Source: Taenia hydatigena
Lineage: Eukaryota; Platyhelminthes; Cestoda; Cyclophyllidea; Taeniidae
Direction of reading: 5' to 3'
Assembly: GCA_036345935.2 (NCBI GenBank)
Contig: JADWOT020000009.1
Span: 11,871,899 to 11,935,898, forward strand
Length of the DNA: 64,000 nt
Below the pieces are notes generated by a model. The model was not told the origin of the DNA and searched no databases. It worked only from the letters and a program-made list of their open reading frames with translations. Below, one piece after another: positions 34,050 through 45,407 of this stretch (its first letter is position 1; every line of letters begins with the position of its first letter). Both the position numbers and the translations under genes were made by a program.

Positions 34050-37000
34050 CGTTCTCCTGGTCACTTCCTTCGTTATAGCCATGACTTTGGTAAAGCAGCG
34101 ACGACCGACTACGTGATTTCGTGCAATGGCTTTAATTGCGTAAAATATTCATTTAATGTTAAATGTCAAATTTTCTTGAGAAATTTTCCCGCGAGTTGCA
34201 GAAAAAGATTGACTCAATCGTCACGGCATACCATCTGAGCGCTTTAGTGCGGACAGCTTCTCCAAGGTAACTAAATGTTGTTTTCGGTTGTCCGTGTCAA
34301 TTCGGTTTCATACTTCAATTGCCACCATCACAATGTGCCACATTCTTCAGCAATGGAAACCCCGCGTCTACTAGTCATGAGGCGTTATTTTTCTCTTCAA
34401 CCCTAATAGTTTCCGACTGTATAGCCGTGATAGAAAAAACTAATAACGAGTGCATGAATTGCTTGCTTTATTCCCTGATAACCTCTAGTTCGCATGGTGC
34501 TTACTCGAATCAACACAGTGGCTCCACGATTCAAAAATGTCCACTAAAAGACGGGAGTAACAACGGTTTATGTAGTGACACAAGGAACAAAAATAAGTGG
34601 CTTTAGTGTTTAGGTGATATTCCTGATAAAATAACATCGTGCAGGTGTTTCCACTTCCACAAGTACAGTCAATCAATCAAATCCGCCAGTTGGTCACCTA
34701 CTGACCGATGAACCAGCCGAAAACGAAGCACTAAACCATGCCGAATTGCTTCAATGCGGTGATTAATTGACCGTGCAAATGCACAACTATTCCCATGTGC
34801 ATCCACTCATTAATGCAGCACTCACATGCACGGTAACATGAGTGCCTCAAGGAGTGAGTAGGGCAAAGCACGGTGACCTTCAACTTTTCAGCTGATGTGA
34901 CAAGAAGAAAGCATAGAAGTCCCACATTAGCTGTTCCTACATTCCATATTTTAAATACTGTCGGATGAATTAATTCAAGGTAATCCTGTGATTCTCGCCC
35001 GAACACTAATTTTTTCGATCAATCCGTGGCATTATGTACACGCAGTGCGTTAGGCATGAGTCAATCCTGTCAACCTACCGCAATATCGATGAAACATTGA
35101 GAATTGGTTGTCTTTACTAAAAATTAGGTGTGTTCGTGAGGTTTTCGGGCTAAAATCAGTTAAACTCTTCGTTTTCGGTGCAATGCTAGAACAAGAGAGA
35201 AGTTAGATCACCAGGAGGTAGATCTTGGGAATTCTAGATCCCTCAGACTTGCAGACGACAACTTGGGCATCGAATGAAGGCTTTGTAAACGTCATGATCA
35301 ACCGTCTATTAGCAGAAATTTTACGAACCCGAAGTTGAAAAGTAGACGCCATGGGGCAGTATTCATCACGCCACCCTCTCCTCTCTGTACCGTTTCATCG
35401 CCACCCACCTCTTCAACGTGTTACTCACTACCTCCCATCCATCCATGACTTATCATTCTCACACATCAACAATGGTCTGTGTATCAGTGTTGTGATGCAG
35501 TTCATTCTAGGTAAACGTCTCTGATTTTCCCGTATCGTCTTGGCTAGCTGTCGCTATTCACATCTTCGCTCAGGATGCGAGGATTGTAGTCGGGGATTCG
35601 GTGTAGTATCTTAGGTCAGATTATTCGGCGCCTTCACAGATGCCTATTGATGCCGCAACATCATTCGTCAGTTTTAGTTAAACGTAAGCTGGTACTGAGC
35701 TGCACGATTTGAAGTAGACATGGTTTATATCACACTGACAACTCCAACGATGTGCAACTTAAGCTCAAAGCATGTGAATGAAAGCACAAGGACAGATTAT
35801 GTGCCACAAATAAGATCTGCATAATCTCAACTCTATCCCAGATCAGCACCACTGATTGAATGGTTCGCATCCCCTCCTCAAGACTGATCTCGCTTATGGG
35901 CTTCGATTACTCCCGTCTATTTACCCAGACTGGATAACACATTGATTAGCATTACTCAATGCCAAGGTACTCAAAGCATCGCTCAAGTGGAGAACAAGTA
36001 ATTTCATATAAGAGACGACTACAGTTACCGCTTGTCATATTTGGCATCTCCGACCGCCAATGAAGCATCGTGTTGCTTTGTCATAAAAACATGGTTTCTT
36101 CAACACCTCTATCTATACCAGCGTCAGCTTTGACAGCACCATCCTTCGCAATGCCACCATGTCACTACTTCACACCTATCCAAGGAGTGCGCTGTCAGAT
36201 AACGTGTCTATTCTAAAGAATCAGTTATTATTTGGAGATTATGATGAAACTAATGTTGCCTACGAGCTCGAGGTACCAGTTCTTGTTCTGGTGACCACTC
36301 GTACTCTAAACAATCTGCATATTACAATGCTTACATCATTGTTTTGTTGTGTCAATGTGCCAAATGCCACATTTACAATATCCGACCTCCACTAAGGCAA
36401 TGTTTGATTTGCCTTAATGAAGAGGGCGTGTTTGTCCAAGCCTTTGCTCATACAATCGTTAGTCTTCAACTTACTCTTCACCGAACTGCAACCGCATTCC
36501 TTATTTCGGCCAGTTCCACGAAGTAATACAAGCCTCTTCAGAAGGTGCATTAACATCGTGGTTGAGTAGGTGAGGCTAAATGCAGGATGGAGTGACGCTT
36601 AAGCAGACAATCAAAGTTGGCGTCCATAATTAATTTTAAAAAGATTTGTTCCAGCACATGCTAGAAGACGTGTCCAAAATGTCGGTTAAACAATTTTTCT
36701 GTGGGTCACGTTTACAAACCACGAACATTTCGTCGGTGGTGTCTATGACACTGCCCCAGTCACGCAGACTGTGGCCTATTTTATCGACAATTTTGTCTAT
36801 GCTACTGACGTAGACCATCCCGATCCACTACGCTTAGACGCCATGTGAAATTACATGCTTATAGAATCCAGGTTTCTAGTCTCCTCATATATTGAATAGG
36901 ACTGTGGTGCTTAGCTGCTTTTATTCTTCATCGAATACGTAATGGAAACAATGAATTGAAACATCTGCGATCCGCACCGACCCAGACGCTGGCTCGCTCC

Positions 37001-37180
37001 ATGCCCATCCGCCAGGCTTCCCCACTTCCACTCGCGTATGTCGTCCATGAGACCTAGATCATAGCATTTGGAGTCACTGGCTATAACAAGAGACCTACTT
37101 CGGTTTGAGTGTGCCACATCACACCAGTAATGCGTCCATTCCGCCGTAAAATAGCTGCACGTGGATGCTACATTCTACAT
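34050..37180. other. Intergenic (left arm), one noncoding duplicate
   Basis: 35648-35710 resembles 27020-27085. At about 35543-35558 CTTGGCTAGCTGTCGC is the reverse complement of a word at about 37370-37385, a short inverted match of uncertain meaning. No gene is recognised. Confidence 0.4.
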
Positions 37181-37189
37181 CAACCACTG

Positions 37190-37470
37190 CGGACTAAATC
37201 GAGTAGAATCGTATTCCCAAGGCCAATGCGTAAATGGAAGTGGTGTGTACAAAAGGCATCTATAACAAACAGCGTCAAATGACCAAAGGACTTGCGGAGG
37301 TTCTCATAGGTGCGCTGGTATCGGAATGTTCCAATATGGCTTGAGTGTGAAGTAATTGCGACAGCTAGCCAAAGCCCACAAGGCAACTGGAGCTTGCTCT
37401 TTGCAGCACCAATTAAAGATTGCAGAGCTGTGCTACGCTCACATTGCACAGTCTTGTTCATCCAAATTTT
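37190..37470 (-). repeat. Orphan copy of the family upstream block
   Basis: It aligns with 33170-33420 but no family gene start is recognisable on its 3' side. A minus-strand reading gives QLPCGLW...RTYENLRKSFGHLTLF, while the corresponding part of 33230-33420 reads TYRNLCRSCGYLTLF and pseudogene C has FQLPCG. The shared peptide-like wording could mean an older coding exon, or may simply follow from the nucleotide similarity. Confidence 0.5.
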
Positions 37471-37479
37471 AAAGGCATC

Positions 37480-39480
37480 GCTAGATATAGAGTGTGATCA
37501 AGTCAGAATGAGCTGCTCAGCCCCAGTTGGTAGGAGGGATTCAGGACACAATGGGTTGCCAGCCAACACTTCCCACCATTGACAGAAAAATTCGTCAGAT
37601 ATGGACGATCTTACCGATCATTTCTTCCCACCGCGTTTGCATGCGTTGCTGTGAGTCAACCTATGCAAGGCAATCACTTACACTTCCTTCTATGCTTTGC
37701 GGGAGTTGGAAGCTTAAGTGTATGAAAGCCTTCGGACTGACGATGAGACATGTAGGTCCAATGCAGACTATTAGAGTTTGAGTTTTAATTAAAAGAAATG
37801 CCTATTTCATTTCGACGTTTGCACGCCTTACTGGGTTTGTTTTTGATGGTTGGCAAGATCAAGCTAGGAGAACGCTGGCGGGGGCACCCTGCTATTCACC
37901 GCCGACTTTCAGCTTTCAATGAATTAAATTTGCCTCAGCATTATTGCTCACAATAAAGAACAGTGAGCATCTCGTACATTTCCGTTCTGTGTTTTGCAAC
38001 TGAGTAACTTGAAGGGGTGTTGCGGTTTTACGGTTCACTCATTGTTGCTCTGGGTTACCTCAACAGGTTGCATCCCCATATCTACTGGTAAGTTTCCACT
38101 AGTCGTTGTCAGGTGGAGATGTGAATCAGTTAATTCCTTCAACCCATGTATTTAGTTGCAGGAATAATAATTAGCATTCAAAGAGCGATGTAGCTTCGAT
38201 ATTAACATGGCGTTGATCGTCCATGTTTGGACATGTAGCACACAGCCACTACCATGGAAACGAAGGAGGGCAAAGCACGTATCATCCATTGTCAGCCGTT
38301 GGAACACTGGCTTAAAAGCGGTCACCTAATGCATAATAGGGTTCGCCATAGCTCCATAGGGATGGATGCTTACGTCTGCACCTCCTTAACACTTGTCCTC
38401 AATTATCTGCCACCCAACAGTACATGTGTGGGCTCTGCTTGGTCAGTAGAAAAGTGCCTATCAAATTGACATTTGCACATGAGCGTCGTAGGCAGCGCCG
38501 TAATGAACCTTTCTATTTGGTGCACGGATAGTGCCACTTCAGATGCTAGCAGCATTCCTGGAGAACAAGGGACTGGGGCAGTTGTCCAAGGCAGATGTCA
38601 TTTGCACCCCTCCTTTGGGCGTCATCACATACTCACCCATGCACGGAATAAGCCCTCAATCCACCACATGAAGGTCAGGTATTCCATAAGAGAAATGACA
38701 GCACCTGTTGCTTTTTCGATCAGTTTCGCTTTTCGATGTCACTAACGTAGCACACAGAAACTGCTACAGAGACGAAGGAGGACCTAACACTAAAACATAA
38801 TATGAATAATCGAGGTAGAAAAGGGCTTGAGGGCCGCTAGCGTGGCCCAAAGTCCATAGAGCCACTAAAAGTACATACTCAAGTTCTCAAAAGCTGAGTC
38901 AACAAGGCGAAAATTCAAACAAATTTTAGAGGTACTACAGAGCAACGCGGCAGTGCATAGTCTTAAAATGAGACAAAGACAAAAAATCAACATCCCAACA
39001 GATGTTTCGCACAAACAGTCGTGAAAGTAAAGTAGCGCTTAAGGCGTGAAATTTGACGCTTATTACAGAGGCGATACACAGTCGTCACCACCATTCATTT
39101 CCACCTTTTGATTCTTGTCTATACTACGAAATCCGCCATCATTTTTGGCCAAGTACCTTTCTCATTTCTAGTCCATATGGGATTCACAAGTCAACACTGC
39201 GCAAATCGCGCTGATGCCTGGAGGTCAGTAGACGCCTCACGAAGGTCGACTTCACAGTGCTGCCGGTTACCTAATGCTTCTTCGGAACTGTCTGTTTGCG
39301 CAACGGCAATGTTGCACCCACTGCTCAACTACTACAAACAAATGTTTATCATACTCACTGTTCGATAGTAACCGTTACCATTAGTGAATCCACTAGACAA
39401 GCACGCGAGATATCCTATTCACCTACCACGTCCTCGGGCAACAACTCAACTGTTCCATTAAATGCGAAGTAGGGAGTGAA
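37480..39480. other. Intergenic (left arm) with a short local duplication
   Basis: GTAGCACACAG-CACT-CCA-GGAAACGAAGGAGG near 38234-38270 resembles GTAGCACACAGAAACTGCTACAGAGACGAAGGAGG at about 38747-38782, a local repeat about 510 bp apart. No gene is recognised. Confidence 0.4.
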
Positions 39481-39496
39481 TTACAAAAGGCAGACA

Positions 39497-39502
39497 TTTA
39501 TT
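39497..39502 (-). promoter_or_regulatory. Polyadenylation signal AATAAA of gene G
   Basis: AATAAA reads on the minus strand about 74 bp beyond the gene G stop. The mirror copy is identical. Confidence 0.7.
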
Positions 39503-39575
39503 CCAACCATCTAAGAAGCTACATTTACTTAGAGAAGGAATAAGCGCTAGTGGACTACCACAATGCCCTCGTAAT

Positions 39576-41759
39576 CTAGAGGAGCACACCAGCAATTGCA
39601 CCGACAACATCATCACTTTCTTTCAACTTCGAAATAGACGTTCCAAACAGTTCGTCCTTCACTTCATCAATCATGCTGGTAATGTTAGATAGATGTGAAT
39701 TGATTAATTCCAGCTTCGATGGCTCCAAATTGACCACGAACTTTGGATAGTCAGGCACCAAATCGCGCATTGCAACCAGTTTCTTCGTATCCGTCAACTT
39801 CAAAAACTTGTCAATGAGGGGTATTTTCGACCGAACCATTTCAAGCTCTTTGTCTGTGAATACAGGTGCCTCCGTCGAAACTGTTGTCGTTACCACTTCC
39901 GCAACCTCCGCTCCCGCATCAGACTCGGGTGTTGAACTCTCCGTGGTCTGTTCTGGAGGCGCATGTTTCGCGAGAGAAGGCACTTTAGCTGCGAGAGCTT
40001 GCACTACCTCGGTAGTAAGGGTACTCAAGTACTTAGTAATGCTGGGTAGTTTGTCGAAAACCATCTCCAATGTGTCAGAATTCATTTTTGACAATATTTC
40101 ACCAAATTTAGGAACGTGTTCAGCCACGTACAGCAGCGTCTGCGTGTTCATATTGAGTAGAAGGCCATGAAGGTTTTGATGCTTTTCGACTACGTATTGA
40201 ACAAAGGCCGGGTTCGTGTTCAACAAGGTATTGGCGTATTGAAGCGGAATGCTCGGCACGGTTGATAGAATTTCTTGGGCAGCCTTGGGGTCAACGTTAC
40301 CTATCGGACCGGACATCTCAGTGGAAGGTTTCGACATCGTAGCACTAGGCTCCTCGGTCTCCTCGTCAGGCACTTTGGCTTCACCAATTGCTGGATTGAT
40401 TTCATGTAATATGGCGTCGATGTTGGGCGTACTTGAGATGATCCACTGAAGAAGTATCGGATTCATACTTGCCACAAAGTCCTTGATGTTCGGTAACCCT
40501 GCAATAACTGATTGTAGCGTGAGTGGGTCCATGCTAGAAGCAAAACTACTAAGTTCAGGTACGAACTTCAAAGCGGACTGCAGTAGTGCTGGATCTATTG
40601 ACATCACAAATTGATGCAAGTTTGAAGCATTCAAGAGCATTGACTTGATCGCATTTGTATCCATAGTAGGCATCCAAGTGGGGGGACTTAGCATCCGGAT
40701 ATGCGGTTGCATAGGATAATGCTGACCTGGCACACCATGGATCACTATGGGGTCAGACCTATAATCATAGCCACCACCCATCAGCATAGGGTCATAGGCC
40801 GGCCCTCCGGGCAGCATCATGTGGTTGAAGGCATAGATCTGTGCACCACTCGGCGATGTATACATAGGAACATTATTGCGTTGCATGTAGTTCATGAGAC
40901 TCAGAGCAGCGTAGCCCTCTATTCCACCCACATTCACCCAGCCAGGACCCGATTCACTGCACGTATCACATGAAGCATTCTTTTTCCTCTCTTTAGGCTC
41001 ATAGGAGCTTTGTGATTCGCCATGCAATTTCGAAATGACATACTGACTTGTTTCGGGCTTCAACTTCTTCATCAATTCATTTGCGTTTGGCAGTTTCTTG
41101 AAAATGCTTCTAATAATTTCGCCATCAAGGCCGGTAATCGCTTCATCGATGTTTGGCACTGACTCGATGAGCCTTTCCAAATCCTTCGGATGCACATTGG
41201 TCAAAAATTCTACGACCGCCTTCGTGCTTGCCTTCGATTTGCTTGACGTGTCTCCATCGATCGCATTTCCATACCCTGATCTCTGCTGCATGGCTATTGG
41301 GGGTTGGTTGAATGTGCCATAATTGTCAGCTAAGTGACAAACGTCCTCGCGGCAGACGATGTCGCATTTAGCACTGGTGGCGCATCCATAGCCCTTGAAT
41401 AGCCCGCTGACGCACTCACCAGTCTGACACTGCTTGAAATCATAGAAATCCTTGCAGTTGTCGTCCTCGCATCCGCTCCAGTAGCCGCAGTTGCCACCGT
41501 AGCAGCCATGCTTACCAAAGGCTCCACCACCCCACGCCTCCTGCATTCCCTTCTGTGAAAAGACGGTGTTTTCGGCACCGTGGCACAGGGAGTCGGAGCA
41601 GACGTAGTCGCACATCCCATCATGACATTTGTAGCCAGTGTTAGCACCATAATGGCATACTGGCGAGTGGCAAAACGGGAATGTCGGTTGTTTTGGGTAG
41701 CCGAAACCACCAACCGTGAGGTAGCCCAACACAGCAATCACGACACTAACCAGACGCAT
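39576..41759 (-). CDS. Gene G: longest family member, secreted Cys-rich 22-residue-repeat protein (727 aa)
   Basis: An intact single-exon gene and the fullest version of the family. The frame extends 24 codons upstream to 41831, but that lies beyond the TATA box, so the ATG at 41759 (MRLVSVVIAVLGYLTVGGFG) is chosen. Signal peptide 1-20. The Cys-rich head has 16 Cys between 30 and 141 (30, 35, 45, 50, 54, 59, 86, 91, 97, 102, 111, 116, 126, 132, 136, 141), plus a CDTC pair at 264-267. An extra repeat block found only here starts at 188, 210 and 232. A Gly/Pro/Tyr/Met-rich segment covers 295-360. Block I units start at 365, 387, 409 and 431; block II at 492, 514, 536, 558 and 580; block III near 635. 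The linkers at 459-487 and 601-632 are acidic and Thr/Ser-rich. The C-terminus is unlike A, B and E. Function is unknown. Confidence 0.93.
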   Translation of the reverse strand: MRLVSVVIAVLGYLTVGGFGYPKQPTFPFCHSPVCHYGANTGYKCHDGMCDYVCSDSLCHGAENTVFSQKGMQEAWGGGAFGKHGCYGGNCGYWSGCEDDNCKDFYDFKQCQTGECVSGLFKGYGCATSAKCDIVCREDVCHLADNYGTFNQPPIAMQQRSGYGNAIDGDTSSKSKASTKAVVEFLTNVHPKDLERLIESVPNIDEAITGLDGEIIRSIFKKLPNANELMKKLKPETSQYVISKLHGESQSSYEPKERKKNASCDTCSESGPGWVNVGGIEGYAALSLMNYMQRNNVPMYTSPSGAQIYAFNHMMLPGGPAYDPMLMGGGYDYRSDPIVIHGVPGQHYPMQPHIRMLSPPTWMPTMDTNAIKSMLLNASNLHQFVMSIDPALLQSALKFVPELSSFASSMDPLTLQSVIAGLPNIKDFVASMNPILLQWIISSTPNIDAILHEINPAIGEAKVPDEETEEPSATMSKPSTEMSGPIGNVDPKAAQEILSTVPSIPLQYANTLLNTNPAFVQYVVEKHQNLHGLLLNMNTQTLLYVAEHVPKFGEILSKMNSDTLEMVFDKLPSITKYLSTLTTEVVQALAAKVPSLAKHAPPEQTTESSTPESDAGAEVAEVVTTTVSTEAPVFTDKELEMVRSKIPLIDKFLKLTDTKKLVAMRDLVPDYPKFVVNLEPSKLELINSHLSNITSMIDEVKDELFGTSISKLKESDDVVGAIAGVLL

Positions 41760-42120
41760 CACGAAGATGTGATGCTCCTCAATTTCAGTGTGTGCTTTTA
41801 TAGACCTATGTGAAATGGGCACCACGGTCACGCACAGATCACTGGTTCGTTTGTATTTTTGCGTCCCACTGACCTCGAATTTATCCGTCCATAGGCCACA
41901 ATGTCCTCACGTTCGACTCTGTCACCATCATGCTATGTTGGTTGTGAGGGTGACCGCTTCTGCGCGCCATCGCATTCGTTATTTAGATTGCGTGGTGATA
42001 AAAATGGTGCAGTTCTTTTTTCTTGTAAACTATTTGCATGACCTGCAAATGCGTATTTGCGATGCTATGGTTCATTTAAATTAAGCACTTTGTAACTGCT
42101 GACAATAGATTTCAGCTTGG
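41760..42120 (-). promoter_or_regulatory. Gene G promoter with TATA box
   Basis: TATAAA reads on the minus strand at 41797-41802, about 38 bp before the ATG. Shared blocks upstream include GTCACGCACAGATCACTGGTTCG (about 41827-41849), CCACTGACCTCGAATTTAT (about 41866-41884), TCACCATCATGCTATG near 41922-41937, and TTTGCGATGCTATGGTTCAT (about 42056-42075). The inverted-repeat inner end (42060) cuts through the last block. Confidence 0.75.
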
Positions 42121-45100
42121 ATAATGATTTCTTATTAGCGTAATATTTACTCATTGTAGTCTCTGCCGCTTCAATCTTGTTGCGGCTACTACTTTGTGGA
42201 GTGATCAATGTTGATTTATAGCACTTTTATTTCTTAACCGTGAAATAGCGTCTACATTTTTGACGACTGATGTAACTGTCAAGCTCTTGGAAGAACTTTT
42301 ATAGTTTATTCTTTTCACGCACTTTTATTTATACTAAGAAGACCAATCAATTATTGGGAAAGGACTTCTGCCTCCTTACATTTCCCCTTCACGTCCTTTG
42401 AGCTTTATTGACTTTCCTTTTGCTTGCACATATGGTACCAAATAAGGTACAAATTTGATGTCTTGCAAAGCATCGTCGTGGAAAATTAAGATGATATTGG
42501 TGTAGTGGCCAGAAATGATAACCTTGTACCTCCGTCTGAGTTGAGTAATTAGTCCTATCAATGCAACGGCTCCATGGATAGTAGATATTCTACTCAGCTG
42601 CATGATGTCCGTCATGTTGCGCAACATCAACAGCAATCTTGTTGCAGTTATTGTACAAGCAGTTAATAAATAAGGCTATGAAACCTCCTCCCAAACAAGC
42701 AAAGTCTGTGCTTATGGTTGAGAGCGTCACGCTAGCATCTCTTTTCCAAATCGGAGGAGCTAGTGATCACTTTGTTACACTTTGAACAAAGAGAATTAAA
42801 AGAAGGAAAATTGGAAATAAGTACGAGTGTTTTGTTCTGCTGGAAAGCAGTACACCTCCAAATCAATTTACTCTACACTTGAAAATGCCATATCAAGTCT
42901 TTTCATTGCTCCTGCGCTGTTCCAATCTACAGTCGCATTTAACGCACTTATCTTTTTGGCCACTGAGATTCGGCAACCTCATTAATACCTCTGTATTTCT
43001 ATACCTTTTTTATAGGGCTAGAATCGCTCATCAGCTGCAAAGAAGTTGGGTGTTATTCATTTGGAGAACTAGTGATTTCATCTGAGAGACTATCACAGCC
43101 TTTGCTTGCCCCGTTCCCCATTTTAGCAAGGCACTGCGTTAATATGTCACGAAAAAGAGGACTCCTTCAACGATTTTACATATATCAGCCTCACTTTGAC
43201 GACACTTGCCTTTGCAATGCCACCATTTTATCCTAAGCCAAGTCTATGAGTGCATAGTTTGGTAACGTGCTTTTTTTGAAAATGTCATTAATTATTTTAG
43301 GGTATCGGTGAGGCAAAATGCAAGGCCTGTTCGCGCTGAACCATGCGACCTAAACCAACACCAAAAGTGGCATCTGTATTTGATTGTAAGCAGGCCTGTT
43401 CTTTGGCATCTATTCGGTTTGACTAGGTCACGCAACCGAGTTTTGCTGATTACAATCTCACGTTGCCTTTGGTGTCATGATAGTTTATTGTATTTGCCAC
43501 ACCTATGCCCAATTTACTCCCAAATCTGTCTACGCTACCAACTAAGAGCATCCAAAGTCACCACGCTTTTATTTTCTGGATGGTGCTTTTTGCAGGTTTT
43601 CTAGCATTTGGCATACCTGTAGCACTTAGATTGGGTATCAACACCAGCAAACAATTTAATAGCGGAATAATTAGGCGAACCTTTGAGATTCAATTTAATA
43701 CAATGTTCTTACTTTACATAACCGGACTAAATTTCACTAAAAATGTTACCCTGACCTCTGCTGGCAGATGCATTTGAGATATAAGGAAAATAGCTATCAT
43801 TATTTAAAGAAACGAAGCAAATTTATTGTTAATAAGTGATAAACAATGCGCCCTATAGTGGTTTATTTGTTTGTTTCTAGTATAACCTCTGGTTACGGGA
43901 GCAATTAAGTCTTCAAAACTGTGTCCCCCTTGGCAAAATGGCCTCTTGGGCATGGCAGTAGCCCTCAAGACCTCCCGTGTGTCAGCAGAACCTATTCTGC
44001 CCCAGTATTATGGCTTCACTCGTGTTTAGGGTAGTTTCGGGATAATAATTTGCCTTGGAATGAATTGTAACGGACTTCCGAATGGATTAATGATGTGTGA
44101 TTTCTACCACTGTATTAACCAGAAGTGCTCAAAAAATAAATGCTAGTGCTTAAAGCCCATCGGCAAAGGCAACCTTAAGAATGGCGTGCACAAATTGGGC
44201 GAAGGCAGCAATCTGCTTGCCAAGAAGAGGGCGTTAAACGAGAATATAGGATAAAAGAGAACATTAGCATCGACGATGTGTAGAAAGGAGTCATGATGTG
44301 TAAAGCGAAACGGGAATCGCACTAGTTACCCATAAAAAACTAACTCCCGTAACGCCCAAATTGATCTCTTAACAAGTAATTCTTATAGGAGTATGATCAA
44401 GAAAGCCGGAGCAGTCTCGTATTAATAGCTGTTGACAACTTCTCCCCGTTGAAGAAGACGCTTATGCAAAGCTGACATTTCGCTCTCGCGTGCTGATAGG
44501 TATGTTAGCACCTAGACGAATAAAAGGCGTATCACATGGGTTAAATAATAACGTAAAACATCTGGATTATTCATAGGCTATTATCGATCTACCGCATTTC
44601 CACAATTTACTTTTTCCTATTATAGATTGATTAGATACAAAGGTAAAGGCAATTAGAAAGGCTGTTAAAATGACAAAGCTGTTTTTCAAAGTGCTCTCCC
44701 TGTGAAGCGATACTGGATGCAAAATATAGTTACTGGCATGCTATGAGAAGCTGCGAACTGCGTCTACATCTGCTTTACAAAGCTGGACTTATCTATGGTT
44801 AGCATTTGTCTCACGTCTGTGGTGTCGATCTCAATCTTCTAACGCTGCGGAGACTCATTGTAAATAGTCTAATGGCTTTATTGTGTAGGCGGTGGGACGA
44901 TGAGAGAACTAGACCATACTTTCTACGAGTTAACACTATAAGACACACCTCCGTCCCATAAAAAAACACATTAAACAGAGTTCTAGACCTAAGTCACCAT
45001 TACAGAGACTGGCATTTTGGAGATTGAAAAGACTGACAAATCACTTTTTCACTACAACCAAACTAAATGCCAAAACGCCGACAAAAGAAAATGATCTATA

Positions 45101-45391
45101 GACGAAGTAGCAAACGCATCGGCACACATAAGGGGCATTAAACGAACTTCTAATTGGCTCGCCAAGTACCTTACTAAAGCGCCTTTTTATAGGTTGCCCT
45201 CGTGGCTGCCATCTAACATCACTTATTTACGAGTGAGAAAACAACTGAAAGGCAAGCAGGACTTTGCATTCTCCCAAAGGGCTCCGAATAACCCTTCCAC
45301 ATTCAAAGTAGAATTAGAGCATCGAATATGAGATTGAGGTGGTCGTCAGTTAAAAACGTATGCCATAAACAATTTACCTTAAGAATGAGCG
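42061..45391. other. Spacer between the inverted-repeat arms
   Basis: This is single-copy sequence with respect to the palindrome. Its left part continues the normal upstream organisation of gene G (distal promoter, then the family upstream block at 42160-42640). A dispersed-repeat copy lies at 43945-44005. A 90-codon plus-strand frame at 43505-43777 has hydrophobic stretches but no recognisable domain. No gene is supported. Confidence 0.8.
42160..42640 (-). repeat. Family upstream block of gene G, in the spacer
   Basis: It aligns with 33580-34040. Shared words include GCCGCTTCA-TCT, GAGTGATCAA-GTTGAT-TATAGCAC-TTTATTTCTT, TTCTCCTTCACGTC-TTT and GGATAGTAGATATTCTACTCAG-TGCATGAT. There is no counterpart beside G', because the right arm starts only at 45392. 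Confidence 0.7.
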
Positions 45392-45407
45392 GCAAATGCG
45401 CATTTGC
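45392..45407. repeat. Perfect 16-bp palindrome at the inverted-repeat inner junction
   Basis: GCAAATGCGCATTTGC is its own reverse complement. The left-arm counterpart at 42045-42060 (GCAAATGCGTATTTGC) has one mismatch. Sequence identity between the arms stops exactly at the outer edge of this element. Confidence 0.85.

Larger units (their letters stand above)
23500..42060 (+). repeat. Left arm of giant inverted repeat
   Basis: This arm is the reverse complement of 45392-64000. Paired positions sum to 87500 from the outer end to about 33660 and to 87452 from there to the inner end, so the arms differ by a single net 48-bp indel. Eyeballed differences are otherwise scattered single bases. The inner end is at 42060. 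The outer end shown is only where the right arm meets the window edge. Confidence 0.97.

Noticed and set aside
41330..41737. 135-codon Cys/Ala/Thr-rich frame overlapping gene G on the same strand
   Set aside because: It is the shifted reading of the Cys-rich head of gene G; the family frame has the conserved Cys pattern.
42045..42060. Possible transposon terminal repeat at the arm end
   Set aside because: The element is a short self-palindrome present once per arm; no target-site duplication or transposase is visible.
43505..43777. 90-codon hydrophobic frame in the spacer
   Set aside because: Hydrophobic but without a recognisable family, promoter or polyadenylation signal.
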